Assembly: GCA_910584205.1 (NCBI GenBank)
Contig: CAJUAA010000010.1
Location: 30,716-94,715, forward strand
From: an uncultured Lachnospiraceae bacterium
Lineage (GTDB): Bacteria; Bacillota; Clostridia; Lachnospirales; Lachnospiraceae
Reading direction: 5' to 3'
Length of the DNA stretch: 64,000 nucleotides
Shown here piece after piece: positions 9,501-16,705 of this stretch. Each line of letters opens with the position of its first letter. Position 1 is the first letter of the stretch. The notes beneath the pieces were generated by a model. The model had not been told where the DNA came from. It made no database searches and saw only the letters and a list, made by a program, of their open reading frames with translations. The position numbers were made by a program, and so were the translations under genes.

Positions 9501-10787
9501 TTCCTGAAATCTTTTCACCCCCTGAGGCAGATGGATTCGAATCAGCTTGACGCAGTTATCAAAGGCTCCCGGCCCAATCCCTGTCAGCCCTTCCGGCAGA
9601 CGGATCGTCTGAAGCAGCAGGCAGTCCCGGAACGCCTCCGCACCGATCTCCCGGACGCTGTCCGGCAGGATTACCCGGTCCACGGCCTCGTTGCCGGCAA
9701 AGGCTTCCTCCGCGATCCGCGTGATCCCTTCCGGAACCGCCACCCTGGATTCCGAGCCAAGGTATTTCAGCAGGATCGTCCCGCTGATCCGGAAATTTCC
9801 CATAACCTGCCGATAGATGTCCTGAACCAGCTCCGGAATATCCGTCCCGTTCAGCCCCGCCAGGCCTTCCAGTACATAGTCCTTTCCGCCGCAGATCCGG
9901 ATCGTTTTTAAAGAGGTACAGTTTTTAAACGCATCCTCATGGATTTGGACGGAAGTCCCTTCCAATGTTACGGTCTCCAGATTGATGCAGTTGCGAAAGG
10001 CGCGGCTTCCGATCTCCTTCAACGATCCTGGAAGCTTTACGGAAAGAATTCCTCTTTTGTCAAAAAAACAGCTTTTCCCCAGCGCTTCGATCCCCTCCGG
10101 AATCTCCACATGCTTCAGGTTGGTCAAGAATCGAACAAGTGTTCTAATTTCTAGTTCCATCATCCGCAGGACATCCACCGCAATCAGCCGTACCAGAGCC
10201 GGAATCGGCAGTTCCCCTGCCACTGCCTCCACCGCATTGGGAATCCGGAAACACGTTCCGTTGGAAAACAGAATCTCATGGATCTTCCCGCAGCCGGTGA
10301 ACACGTCGCAGATGCAGCTTTCTTCCAGCTCTTCCGATATCTCAAGCCTTTCCAGCATCACATCATTGACAAATACCTGCCTTCCCAGCCGCTTCACACC
10401 CGGCATCCGGACCTCTGTCAGGCTGTCGCAGTAGAGAAACGTACAGTCCAGAAGCTCCTCCACGGACGGCGGCAGGATCACCCGCTTCAGCCCATGGCAG
10501 CGATGGAACGCATAGCTGCCGATGCTCGACACTCCTGCCGGTATCCGGATCTCCATAAGTTTCCGGCAGCCCTTAAACGCATGATTTCCAATAACCCGGA
10601 GCGTTTCCGGAAGCACTGCTTTTTTCAGGGATACGCACGCCTTAAACGCGCCGTCCCCGATGGTATGTACCTGTTCCGGAACGATCACCGTCTCGTCCCG
10701 CCCGGTGCAGGAAAGCAGTACTCCGTCCTCTATATGGAGGTTCCCTGCCGTATCCTTCTCTTTCTCCCTGTCATTTTCCAAAACCAT
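6600..10787 (-). CDS. Giant BspA-type leucine-rich repeat protein
   Basis: A 1395-residue protein made almost entirely of LRR_5 (BspA/TpLRR) repeats of about 23 residues, with the pattern LPxxVxxIGxxAFxxCxxL, from residue 30 to near the end. Members of this family are usually surface adhesins, but here neither a signal peptide nor a membrane anchor, LPXTG or cell-wall domain is visible, so the location is open. An in-frame GTG at 10838 exists; ATG at 10787 is chosen because GGGGAG (10802-10797) sits nine bases upstream. The region before the start is a three-copy degenerate 43-bp tandem repeat. The gene lies between dusB and the reductase in one operon. Confidence 0.88.
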   Translation of the reverse strand: MVLENDREKEKDTAGNLHIEDGVLLSCTGRDETVIVPEQVHTIGDGAFKACVSLKKAVLPETLRVIGNHAFKGCRKLMEIRIPAGVSSIGSYAFHRCHGLKRVILPPSVEELLDCTFLYCDSLTEVRMPGVKRLGRQVFVNDVMLERLEISEELEESCICDVFTGCGKIHEILFSNGTCFRIPNAVEAVAGELPIPALVRLIAVDVLRMMELEIRTLVRFLTNLKHVEIPEGIEALGKSCFFDKRGILSVKLPGSLKEIGSRAFRNCINLETVTLEGTSVQIHEDAFKNCTSLKTIRICGGKDYVLEGLAGLNGTDIPELVQDIYRQVMGNFRISGTILLKYLGSESRVAVPEGITRIAEEAFAGNEAVDRVILPDSVREIGAEAFRDCLLLQTIRLPEGLTGIGPGAFDNCVKLIRIHLPQGVKRFQERTFRHCLTLREVLLPEGFSYIGESAFYGCVSLRQTVFPDTLREIGRMAFYRCTGLKEIRLPAGTEQVGSLAFAGSGVRRAQVGGTGRLYGSDVFGGCRRMKTLVLEDGMLHIPDKLAYDCPALEHVSVPESVRSVGKFPWEKTPYLARWNERQAEPKDGDTEERIFWDGRNLEGRVSLPDSIQIVAGGAFYGNEDITEVYLPEQVRWIGPGAWKGCRELRRAWVPSGVERLEAEVFSGCVELQEVLVSGAEPASLDASGQKEPDGTKPTGHPALPAWKSVGERAFYRCEKLRDVCLEQAEWIGKEAFAGCRLLDKNARDGRSGLRIGERAFEGTGYSADRGGKTAVFGGVLLSGAGCGEVCLPEQVTGIAPYAFAGNRGITKIRLPESLQWIGEGAFYGCSGLLEVEFPEGLQRIERRAFEKCLRLQKIETTAWQAGTAAFAGCVSLKEAVVSNLSLLSERLFENCGALEICSFERAGAVLSHCFGGCRALREVSGGMVRVVRPYAFEGCDSLTAMELEDETCLCPHALEGCGRLESVVLTGEKGTVHLYEYALSGCTALRSVVYRGRIWEFHEYKDICSGTFPEIVRRFFHSAFSCFEVEQEENLCGYRGAGRIVKIPEGIRRIEAEVFRDVLMLEDVEIPKSVEYIGARAFHGTGWLLRQREKDPLVTVNHMLLDGSGCAGEVAVPEDVRLVCGWAFAGGLQIRKLRFLSEKTRVEEYAFRNCVNLQEMILADGSCVYFTGLADRERELPALARQAAFDSLNCFKTDPDGVLVECTGNLAQLKLARGITAVGDGAFEDSNLLTELCFPETVKKIGKRAFAGCRWLREVRSADHVEQIGAQAFSGCGVLERVELSDAFGSMGSRAFENCTSLEEILLPEGVEEIPERAFYRCHSLKRVTFPSTLKRIGREAFAFCRELRELQVPEGTMVEERAFEGCSDAVVISGNMADGLESGAGVSDRSVGNL

Positions 10788-10788
10788 T

Positions 10789-10910
10789 CCGTCACACTCC
10801 CCGCTCTCCCGCAAAATTTTCCATTTCCGTCCCGTCACACTCCCCGCTCTTCTGCAAAACTTTTCATATCCGTCCCGTCTTACTCCCCGCTTTCCTGCAA
10901 AAAAATCCGC
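10789..10910. repeat. Degenerate 43-bp tandem repeat spanning the dusB 3' end and the LRR gene leader
   Basis: Copies start at 10789, 10832 and 10875; each begins CCGTC..ACTCCCCGCT and continues with TGCAAAA and TCC..TCC. The third copy contains the last codons and stop of dusB, and the first holds the ribosome site of the LRR gene. The intergenic region therefore grew by duplication of the dusB 3' end. Confidence 0.7.
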
Positions 10911-11836
10911 TCCAGTACCTCCCGAAGTTCCTCCAGGCTGCCGCTCCTGTACAGACGTTCTTTATACCGTTTGGTCCCTTTTCTCTTTTTCATCATATAG
11001 GAAGCCAGTTTCCTCATATAGGCAAGCGTAAAGGTCTCATCGTAGTGCCGGCTGGTCAGAGCCAGCTGCTCCGTCACGATCTGAAAAGCATTCTTCCGGC
11101 ACGGCGTCCCGGTCAGTTCGCTGAAGATCCAGGGATGCTCCAGCGCATGGCGCGCCAGCATCACTCCGTCCGCCCCGGTCCGATCCATCATCTGCTCCGC
11201 GTCCTTTGCGGAACAGATGCCTCCATTGGCAATGACCGGAATGGATACGGCGGACTTCGCCTGTTCGATCTCCTCATAATACGGTTCCCCGTCATACATC
11301 ATGCTCCGGCTTCGGCCGTGAACCGTGATCAGGTCCGCACCGGACGCCTCGCACATCCGGGCAAATTCCGCCGCGAACATGGCATCCTCCCGGATACCGG
11401 TCCGGAACTTTACCGTCACCGGCTTCCCGCTTTTTCTGCATCCGCGGATGATGGCCGAAGCCCGCTTCTGATCCAGCATCAGGGCGCTCCCCTCCCCGCT
11501 TTTGAATACATTGGGCACCGGACATCCCATATTGATGTCAATCACGTCGAAATCACTCAGAAGCTCACTGCATGCCATCTGTTCCATCACGGCAGGAATC
11601 CCGCCCAGAAGCTGCACGGCCCGGATTTTCTCCTCCCCTGTCGTAAATAAAAGCCTTTTCGTCGCCCGGTCTTCATACTTCAGCGCATTGGCGCTGACCA
11701 TCTCCGTAAAGCAGAGCCCCGCTCCCATCTCGTATGCCAGCATCCGGAACGGATAACACGTATACCCCGCAAGGGGCGCCATAAAAACGTTTGAGGGCAG
11801 GAGAATACTGCCCAGACGAATGTTTCTGATCTCCAT
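10880..11836 (-). CDS. dusB: tRNA-dihydrouridine synthase (DusB type)
   Basis: This FMN enzyme reduces uridine to dihydrouridine in the tRNA D-loop. The 318-residue protein has the Dus fold: NVFMAPLAGYTCYPFR near the N-terminus, then DINMGCPVPNVFKSGEGSALM, KFRTGIRED, ITVHGRSR, IPVIANGGI and GADGVMLAR. The catalytic Cys lies in the MGCPVPN segment. The open frame extends to 11914, but ATG at 11836 has AGGAGG seven bases upstream and opens the conserved MEIRNIRLGS. It follows the MFS gene by 31 bases and precedes the LRR gene. The C-terminal extension is slightly shorter than in most DusB proteins. Confidence 0.92.
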   Translation of the reverse strand: MEIRNIRLGSILLPSNVFMAPLAGYTCYPFRMLAYEMGAGLCFTEMVSANALKYEDRATKRLLFTTGEEKIRAVQLLGGIPAVMEQMACSELLSDFDVIDINMGCPVPNVFKSGEGSALMLDQKRASAIIRGCRKSGKPVTVKFRTGIREDAMFAAEFARMCEASGADLITVHGRSRSMMYDGEPYYEEIEQAKSAVSIPVIANGGICSAKDAEQMMDRTGADGVMLARHALEHPWIFSELTGTPCRKNAFQIVTEQLALTSRHYDETFTLAYMRKLASYMMKKRKGTKRYKERLYRSGSLEELREVLERIFLQESGE

Positions 11837-11867
11837 CGCATCTCCTCCTGCCATCCACATCCTTTTC

Positions 11868-13097
11868 TTACACGGCACGTTCCGCTTTCCGGAACAGCAG
11901 ATACCCTGCCGCAAACAAAAGGGACAACAGTCCGATCCCCGTCCTGGAACTTCCGCTCAGCTGCGTCGCCGCTCCCAGCATCAATGTTCCCATAAATGCT
12001 GCTCCTTTTCCGAAAATATCATAAAACCCAAAATACTCCGCCGACCGCTCTTTTGGAATAACCCGCGTAAAATACGAACGGGACAGAGCCTGAATCCCGC
12101 CCTGAAATACCGCCACGCAGACAGCCAGCAGCCAGAATTCCCACGCATGGCTCATCCGGACGGCGAAGAGCACGATCACCAGATAGCCGAGTATGGAAAA
12201 CCGGATCAGTTTCCCGCCGTCCGTCTTTTCCGCCAGCATCCCGAACAGAATCGAGCAGGGAAACGCCACCACCTGGGTCAGCAAAAGCGCCAGCATCAGA
12301 TGGGCATCCGGAATGCCCACATCCTTTCCATAAGACGTGGCCATATCGATGATGGTATATACGCCGTCAATGTAAAAGAAAAACGCCAGCAGAAACCAGA
12401 AGATCTTCCGGTCCCGCCACACATCCCGCACCACTCCTGAAAGCCTCTCGAAGCTTTCCCTGACAGGATGTCCTCCCCGCTCCACGTAACAGACCTGTTC
12501 AAAACTTTTCAGAAGGGGTACTGTCATGAGAAACCACCACAGCGCATTCAGCAGGAATACCGCCATCATTCCGCGGCTGCCCCCAAGGCCCACATACTCC
12601 CCTTTCATGACCAGCAGGATACTGAGTATAAAAGGGATGCAGCTTCCGATGTATCCCCACGCATAGCCATGGGACGAGATCTGATCCACCCGGTCTTCCG
12701 TCGTCACATCCGCAAGCATGGAATCATAAAAGGTCAGGCTTCCCTGATATCCCACCTTCGCGAACACATAAATTCCCAGAAAAGCCATCCACCCCACCGG
12801 CAGGGAAAGCGCCGCGCATCCAAGCGCTCCGGCGCCCATAAAACAGGCAAAGACCGGTTTTTTGAATCCCTTCATATCCGCCACCGCTCCAAGGACCGGT
12901 CCCAGCACCGCCGCAAGGATGGTCACAAGAGAACTGGCATAGCTGAACCATGCCGTGGAGTCTGCCGCCGACAGCCCCATGCCTTCCGCGACATTTTTAA
13001 AATAAATGGGGATCACCGTGGCCGTCAGCATGACAAACGCCGAATTTCCCACGTCGTACAGGATCCAGTCCCTCTCTTTTCCGGTCATATGCCTCAT
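11868..13097 (-). CDS. MFS transporter, UMF1 family
   Basis: A 409-residue membrane protein with about 12 hydrophobic segments. The N-terminus (RDWILYDVGNSAFVMLTATV) and the segment PVLGAVADMKGFKKP are characteristic of the UMF1/Atg22-like branch of the major facilitator superfamily. Export of amino acids or peptides is known for some eukaryotic relatives; the bacterial substrates are unknown. The ATG overlaps the TGA stop of the upstream phospholipase-like gene (ATGA), indicating translational coupling. It lies in a unit with dusB. Confidence 0.87.
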   Translation of the reverse strand: MRHMTGKERDWILYDVGNSAFVMLTATVIPIYFKNVAEGMGLSAADSTAWFSYASSLVTILAAVLGPVLGAVADMKGFKKPVFACFMGAGALGCAALSLPVGWMAFLGIYVFAKVGYQGSLTFYDSMLADVTTEDRVDQISSHGYAWGYIGSCIPFILSILLVMKGEYVGLGGSRGMMAVFLLNALWWFLMTVPLLKSFEQVCYVERGGHPVRESFERLSGVVRDVWRDRKIFWFLLAFFFYIDGVYTIIDMATSYGKDVGIPDAHLMLALLLTQVVAFPCSILFGMLAEKTDGGKLIRFSILGYLVIVLFAVRMSHAWEFWLLAVCVAVFQGGIQALSRSYFTRVIPKERSAEYFGFYDIFGKGAAFMGTLMLGAATQLSGSSRTGIGLLSLLFAAGYLLFRKAERAV

Positions 13098-13891
13098 AAA
13101 GACTCCTCATAATTCTGGTAGAGCCGGTCCGACAAAAGCCCTCCCATCTCCAGTACTCTGCCATATTTTTGTATCTCGTCCACAGCTGTCAGAACCGCAT
13201 GATCCATACGCTCCTCCAGAAAACAGTCGCTTTCCCTGCAGAACGGATGGACCTGTCCATCCATAATCAGCCCTCCAATATTCTTATCCTGCCCCGCAAT
13301 ACGGGAAAACATCCTCATAAACAGTCTTTTTCCGCCATGGCGGCATACAAAAAAGGTAATGACCATTCGAAACATACGGATACACAAATCAATCTGCTTC
13401 GGACTCACATCTTCGAACATCCGTGCGATCTGCTTTCTTGTATGTACCCTGCTGATCAGATGGTGCACCGGCACATAGCTTAACGGATCATGTCCATCCT
13501 GTTCCATCAGATAACGGTCAAACTCCGTCTCGATGGTCAGATGCCCCAGATCCTTTTCCTCCGCATAATAGTTAACGAATGGATGGCACGCATGGTCCAG
13601 TATAAAATGACAGAGAAAACCATACAGATATGCCAGAAGCACCGGATCATGGTCCTTCCTCCAGCATGTCCTTCCTTTATCAAAAAAATCCGCTGCCAGC
13701 TCTTTGTGCATCCGCACTCCCTGCTGGTTGATCTGATTTTTTCTGAACGGATAATAATAAAACAGCAGATCCGGTCCGTGCAGTCCGAGAAGAAACGCGT
13801 CCTTTCCCTGAAGGACCACCTGTCTTTCCTTTTGAGGAAGCTTTGAGAAAACCTTTTTTCCAAATACATAATGCGCATAGGTCGCCGGCAT
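13094..13891 (-). CDS. Zinc-dependent phospholipase C family protein
   Basis: A 265-residue protein of the bacterial zinc-dependent phospholipase C/S1-P1 fold. Metal ligands are visible as scattered histidines: MPATYAHYVFG near the N-terminus, LGLHGPDLLFYY, and CHFILDHACHPFVNYY near residue 105. There is no signal peptide, unlike secreted phospholipases, so this belongs to the intracellular clostridial group whose substrate is not established. It is the first gene of the minus-strand unit and overlaps the MFS start by 4 bases. The ribosome site AAGGAGG is close to ATG, and an extended -10 promoter lies upstream. Confidence 0.85.
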   Translation of the reverse strand: MPATYAHYVFGKKVFSKLPQKERQVVLQGKDAFLLGLHGPDLLFYYYPFRKNQINQQGVRMHKELAADFFDKGRTCWRKDHDPVLLAYLYGFLCHFILDHACHPFVNYYAEEKDLGHLTIETEFDRYLMEQDGHDPLSYVPVHHLISRVHTRKQIARMFEDVSPKQIDLCIRMFRMVITFFVCRHGGKRLFMRMFSRIAGQDKNIGGLIMDGQVHPFCRESDCFLEERMDHAVLTAVDEIQKYGRVLEMGGLLSDRLYQNYEESL

Positions 13892-13920
13892 CTTCCTCTC
13901 CTCCTTTCTTTTTCGGTTTT

Positions 13921-13929
13921 AGTATAGCA
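13921..13929 (-). promoter_or_regulatory. Extended -10 promoter of the six-gene unit
   Basis: On the minus strand TGCTATACT (13929-13921) forms an extended -10 element; no good -35 is seen 17 bases upstream. It lies 30 bases before the phospholipase-like gene, in the divergent gap with the Cys-rich gene. Confidence 0.5.
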
Positions 13930-13984
13930 CAATCATCCGCTCCTGCATATGATGAAGTGTAAATAATTTTTGGAGGTTATCTTC

Positions 13985-14317
13985 ATGGGTGACTTAAGTT
14001 CAAGAAATGGTTGCGGCTGCGGCTGTGACAACAACTGTGGATGCAGCTGCGGCGGCAGCAACAACGGACTGTTCGGCGGCAGCGGATGCGGATGCCTGAT
14101 CCTGATCCTGCTTCTGTTCTCCTGCTGCGGCAACGGTTTCGGCGGCAACGGCTGCGGCGGCTGTGACAGCGGTTTCGGCGGAGACAGCTGCTGGTGGATC
14201 ATCCTGCTTCTGCTCTTCTGCGGCAACGGCTTCGGCGGCAATGGCTGCGGCGGCGGCAGCAACTGCGGATGCAATTGTGGATGCAGCTGCGGATGCAACA
14301 ACAACTGCGGATGCTGA
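13985..14317 (+). CDS. Small Cys/Gly-rich protein with two hydrophobic segments
   Basis: A 110-residue protein of extreme composition: blocks of alternating Cys-Gly (NGCGCGCDNNCGCSCGG, CNCGCSCGCNNNCGC) flank two hydrophobic stretches, LILILLLF (about residues 38-45) and WWIILLLLF (about 72-80), between FGGNGCGG spacers. It resembles what databases label chorion-class high-cysteine proteins in clostridia; the role is unknown. Metal binding, disulfide cross-linking or spore-coat assembly are possible but unproven. GGAGG at 13972-13976 is eight bases from ATG. Two small unknown genes follow on the same strand after a hairpin. Confidence 0.75.
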   Translation: MGDLSSRNGCGCGCDNNCGCSCGGSNNGLFGGSGCGCLILILLLFSCCGNGFGGNGCGGCDSGFGGDSCWWIILLLLFCGNGFGGNGCGGGSNCGCNCGCSCGCNNNCGC

Positions 14318-14325
14318 CATCCGAA

Positions 14326-14356
14326 AAGGAGGCGCTGCAGACCGCAGCGTCTCTTT
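14326..14356 (+). terminator. Weak terminator or attenuator after the Cys-rich gene
   Basis: GGCGCTGC (14331-14338), loop AGACC, GCAGCGTC (14344-14351), extendable by AAAAGGA with TCTTTCT. The U-tract is interrupted by C, so read-through into the next two genes is likely. Confidence 0.45.
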
Positions 14357-14396
14357 CTCCTGTCTGCTTTCCTGAGATTCCGGTCCCGGAAACCGC

Positions 14397-14783
14397 ATGA
14401 TTTCCAACGACCGTTCATATATTGAAGAAAGACGCAGGGAGCGGTCTGCCATGACGCTTGACGAAATGATCCTTCCAAAAGAACTGCAGATGTTGAAAGC
14501 TTTCCTGCCCTTTCTTCCCGCCGGCCTTCAGAAAACGCTGGCCATCTATATTAAATGGATGGAATTTCAGAAAACGATCGAATATTTCGATCGAAATATT
14601 CCCTCCCAGCAGTCCCCTGATATGGGTAATCTCATGAAATGCATGAAAGGGTTCCTCCCACCGGAGGAACAGACACAGATCGAACAGTTTGCAGAAATGT
14701 TTGAAAATATGGATATGTACCGGGATATGTTCGAAGGTTTTTCTTCCGCCTTCACCCCCGGACAGAAGGAGGACGATACATGA
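14397..14783 (+). CDS. Conserved small protein of unknown function
   Basis: Up to 128 residues, helical and rich in Met, Glu and Phe (MLKAFLPFLPAGLQKTLAIYIKWMEFQKTIEYF, split here by the reader at will as one amphipathic region). No known domain is recognised. Two starts are possible: ATG at 14397 without a clear ribosome site, or ATG at 14451 (110 residues), which has GGGAG nine bases upstream and is at least as likely. Its stop overlaps the next start (ATGA), so the two products are probably made together and may interact. It has no signal peptide or membrane segment. Confidence 0.65.
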   Translation: MISNDRSYIEERRRERSAMTLDEMILPKELQMLKAFLPFLPAGLQKTLAIYIKWMEFQKTIEYFDRNIPSQQSPDMGNLMKCMKGFLPPEEQTQIEQFAEMFENMDMYRDMFEGFSSAFTPGQKEDDT

Positions 14784-15067
14784 ACGTACCAGAATGGTTC
14801 CACGACCCGCGCATCCAGAACATCGCTCCGGCCAAGCTCCAGTTTCTCTTAAAACTTGCGGAACAGATCGAAGGGAAAAACCAGAAACAGGCTATGCCGA
14901 TCCTGTTTGGAGCCGTAGCCTCCGCAGGCAGGCAGAACCTTCAGTTTACACCGGAAGAATTCCAACTGATCTTCGAGATCATGAAAGAAGGGAAAAGCGA
15001 AGCGGAGAAACGGCAGATGGACGAAACGCTGGCAAAGGCGCAGAACATGATGAAAACGCGGAAATGA
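14780..15067 (+). CDS. Conserved small helical protein of unknown function
   Basis: A 95-residue protein beginning MNVPEWFHDPRIQNIAPAKL, then predicted helices (LQFLLKLAEQIEG, FQLIFEIMKEGKSEAEKRQM) and a Lys/Arg tail. No catalytic motif is seen. GGAGG lies ten bases before the ATG, which overlaps the upstream stop codon by 4 bases. A strong hairpin covers the stop codon. Co-occurrence with the Cys-rich gene suggests a small three-gene module, but no function can be assigned. Confidence 0.7.
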   Translation: MNVPEWFHDPRIQNIAPAKLQFLLKLAEQIEGKNQKQAMPILFGAVASAGRQNLQFTPEEFQLIFEIMKEGKSEAEKRQMDETLAKAQNMMKTRK

Positions 15068-15082
15068 CACCGCGTTTTCATC
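15049..15082. terminator. Bidirectional terminator across a stop codon
   Basis: GATGAAAACGCGG (15049-15061), loop of 8, CCGCGTTTTCATC (15070-15082): a perfect 13-bp stem. It begins inside the upstream small gene, includes its TGA in the loop, and lies 16 bases beyond the end of the convergent histidine kinase gene. Confidence 0.75.
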
Positions 15083-15098
15083 CGAAAGGCAAGACCGG

Positions 15099-16610
15099 TC
15101 ATGCGTCCGCCCGGTCATCCAGCTCCAGCCAGAATTCCACCCCGTTTTCATAATTAACCACACCATATTTCTGATGCAGGGACTCCATAATCGCCTTCAC
15201 AATGGACAGGCCCACACCGCTTCCGCCGTATTCTCTCGTCCTGGCTTTATCCACCTTGTAAAATTTATCCCAGATCCGGCCGATCTCCTGTTCCGGTATG
15301 GGTTTTCCCGTATTAAATACGCCCACCCGCACATGTCCGCTCTGCTTTTCCAGCGTAATCTTGATGATGTTTTCCGCTTCCACATGATTCAGGGCATTGG
15401 TGATATAATTGTTCATGACTTCACCCAGCTTGTATTCATTGGCCCACACATAGACCGGCTCTCTCTGTTCGTAGATAAGTTTTACCTGTTTCTGTTCAAA
15501 CAGAATGCGGGAAGCCGAAAGCATGTTGCGGATCATCAGAGCGATGTCAAACCGTTCCATGGTCACCACCTCATTCCCAAACTCCAGTTCGTTCAGCGTC
15601 AGCAGATTCTGGACCATCCGGTTCATCTTGGACGCTTCGTCCATAATAACCTCGCAGTAAAAACTCCTGCTCTCCGGATCCTCATTGATGCATTCCTGAA
15701 GCCCTTCCGCATACCCCTGGATCAGCGCAATAGGCGTCTTCAGTTCATGCGACACGCTGGACAGAAACTCCCTGCGCATCTCATCGTTTTTTGTCTTCTG
15801 TTCAATATCCCGCTGGAGCTCATTGTTCGCCGTCTTCAGTTCCGAGATGGTCTTTTCCAGCGTCTCCGAAAGCCGGTTCATCCGGTTGCCCAGAAATGTG
15901 ATCTCATCCTCTTTTTTACCGGAAAATTTCACATCGAAATCCAGGCTGCTCATCCGTTCCGACAGCTTCGCCAGCTCCAGAAGCGGACCGGTAATCCGTC
16001 TGGCGATCAACTGGATCATCAGCGCTCCAGCCACCAGTACGAAAATTCCCACATACAGCAGAAAACGGTTGGCCAGCTGAACGCTTTCGCGAATGGGTTC
16101 CAGCGCCGCCCGCATCAGAAACAGTTCTCCATTCTGCAGCATGCCTGTCATTTCCAGATATTCCATATCAGAATAATTGTCCCGGTTCATACGGATTGCG
16201 TAGAATTCCTCTTCCTCCAGCATTTCTCCCGTTTCTTCCGGCGGAAACTGTCCGAAGAGATACATGTAAAGCCTGCGGCGCATCAGCTGATAATCCTTCA
16301 TCGTGTAGATCTTGACCTGCCCGTCGTTCTCCATGACAAAGAGACTGATGTTGTTGGTCTCACAGAGCACCCCCAGCTGCTGCACAAACTCATCCTCTTC
16401 CAGCGTCTCTGTTCCGGAAGCATCATCCAGGCTCTTATACGCCTCCCTCAAGACCTCCTCTTTATTGGAGACATAATAACGCTCCAGGAAGAAATTGTTG
16501 GCCAGCCAGCAGGCGGCAAATGCCCCCAGAAGCACCACCGAATACAGAATGTTCATCTTCCTGCTGATAGAGTGTTTGATAAACGGCGGCCTTTTCTTTT
16601 TCCAGAACAT
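15099..16610 (-). CDS. Membrane sensor histidine kinase (HAMP, HisKA, HATPase), orphan
   Basis: A 503-residue two-pass sensor. TM1 lies near residues 20-41 (NILYSVVLLGAFAACWLANN). An extracellular region of about 140 residues precedes TM2 (FLLYVGIFVLVAGALMIQLIA). HAMP and a coiled linker follow, then the phospho-acceptor box SSVSHELKTPIALIQGYAEGL and an ATPase domain with NYITNALNH and GGSGVGLSIVKAI. A TTG at 16625 could extend the frame, but ATG at 16610 has GGAGG seven bases upstream. There is no response regulator next door, which is unusual for this class; an equally solitary OmpR-type regulator lies at 33855-34529. The signal is unknown. Confidence 0.93.
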   Translation of the reverse strand: MFWKKKRPPFIKHSISRKMNILYSVVLLGAFAACWLANNFFLERYYVSNKEEVLREAYKSLDDASGTETLEEDEFVQQLGVLCETNNISLFVMENDGQVKIYTMKDYQLMRRRLYMYLFGQFPPEETGEMLEEEEFYAIRMNRDNYSDMEYLEMTGMLQNGELFLMRAALEPIRESVQLANRFLLYVGIFVLVAGALMIQLIARRITGPLLELAKLSERMSSLDFDVKFSGKKEDEITFLGNRMNRLSETLEKTISELKTANNELQRDIEQKTKNDEMRREFLSSVSHELKTPIALIQGYAEGLQECINEDPESRSFYCEVIMDEASKMNRMVQNLLTLNELEFGNEVVTMERFDIALMIRNMLSASRILFEQKQVKLIYEQREPVYVWANEYKLGEVMNNYITNALNHVEAENIIKITLEKQSGHVRVGVFNTGKPIPEQEIGRIWDKFYKVDKARTREYGGSGVGLSIVKAIMESLHQKYGVVNYENGVEFWLELDDRADA

Positions 16611-16645
16611 ATTCCTTCCTCCCAATCCGGCTTTACAGCCTTATA

Positions 16646-16674
16646 AAAAGCGGAGCCCCATGTGCTCCGCTTTT
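16646..16674 (-). terminator. Terminator of the hydABC operon
   Basis: AAAAGCGGAGC, loop of 7, GCTCCGCTTTT: an 11-bp stem followed on the minus strand by TTTATAAGG. It lies between hydA and the histidine kinase gene. Confidence 0.85.
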
Positions 16675-16705
16675 CGTATGCCTGCTTAATGGTTCGCATT
16701 CCGGC

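Noticed and set aside
14000..14452. Ala/Val-rich frames opposite the Cys-rich gene
   Set aside because: They arise from the GCGGCN repeats read antisense; the plus-strand frame has GGAGG at the right distance.
15174..16646. A 490-codon plus-strand frame opposite the histidine kinase
   Set aside because: The kinase on the minus strand has all family motifs; the opposite frame is His/Leu-rich shadow without ribosome site.
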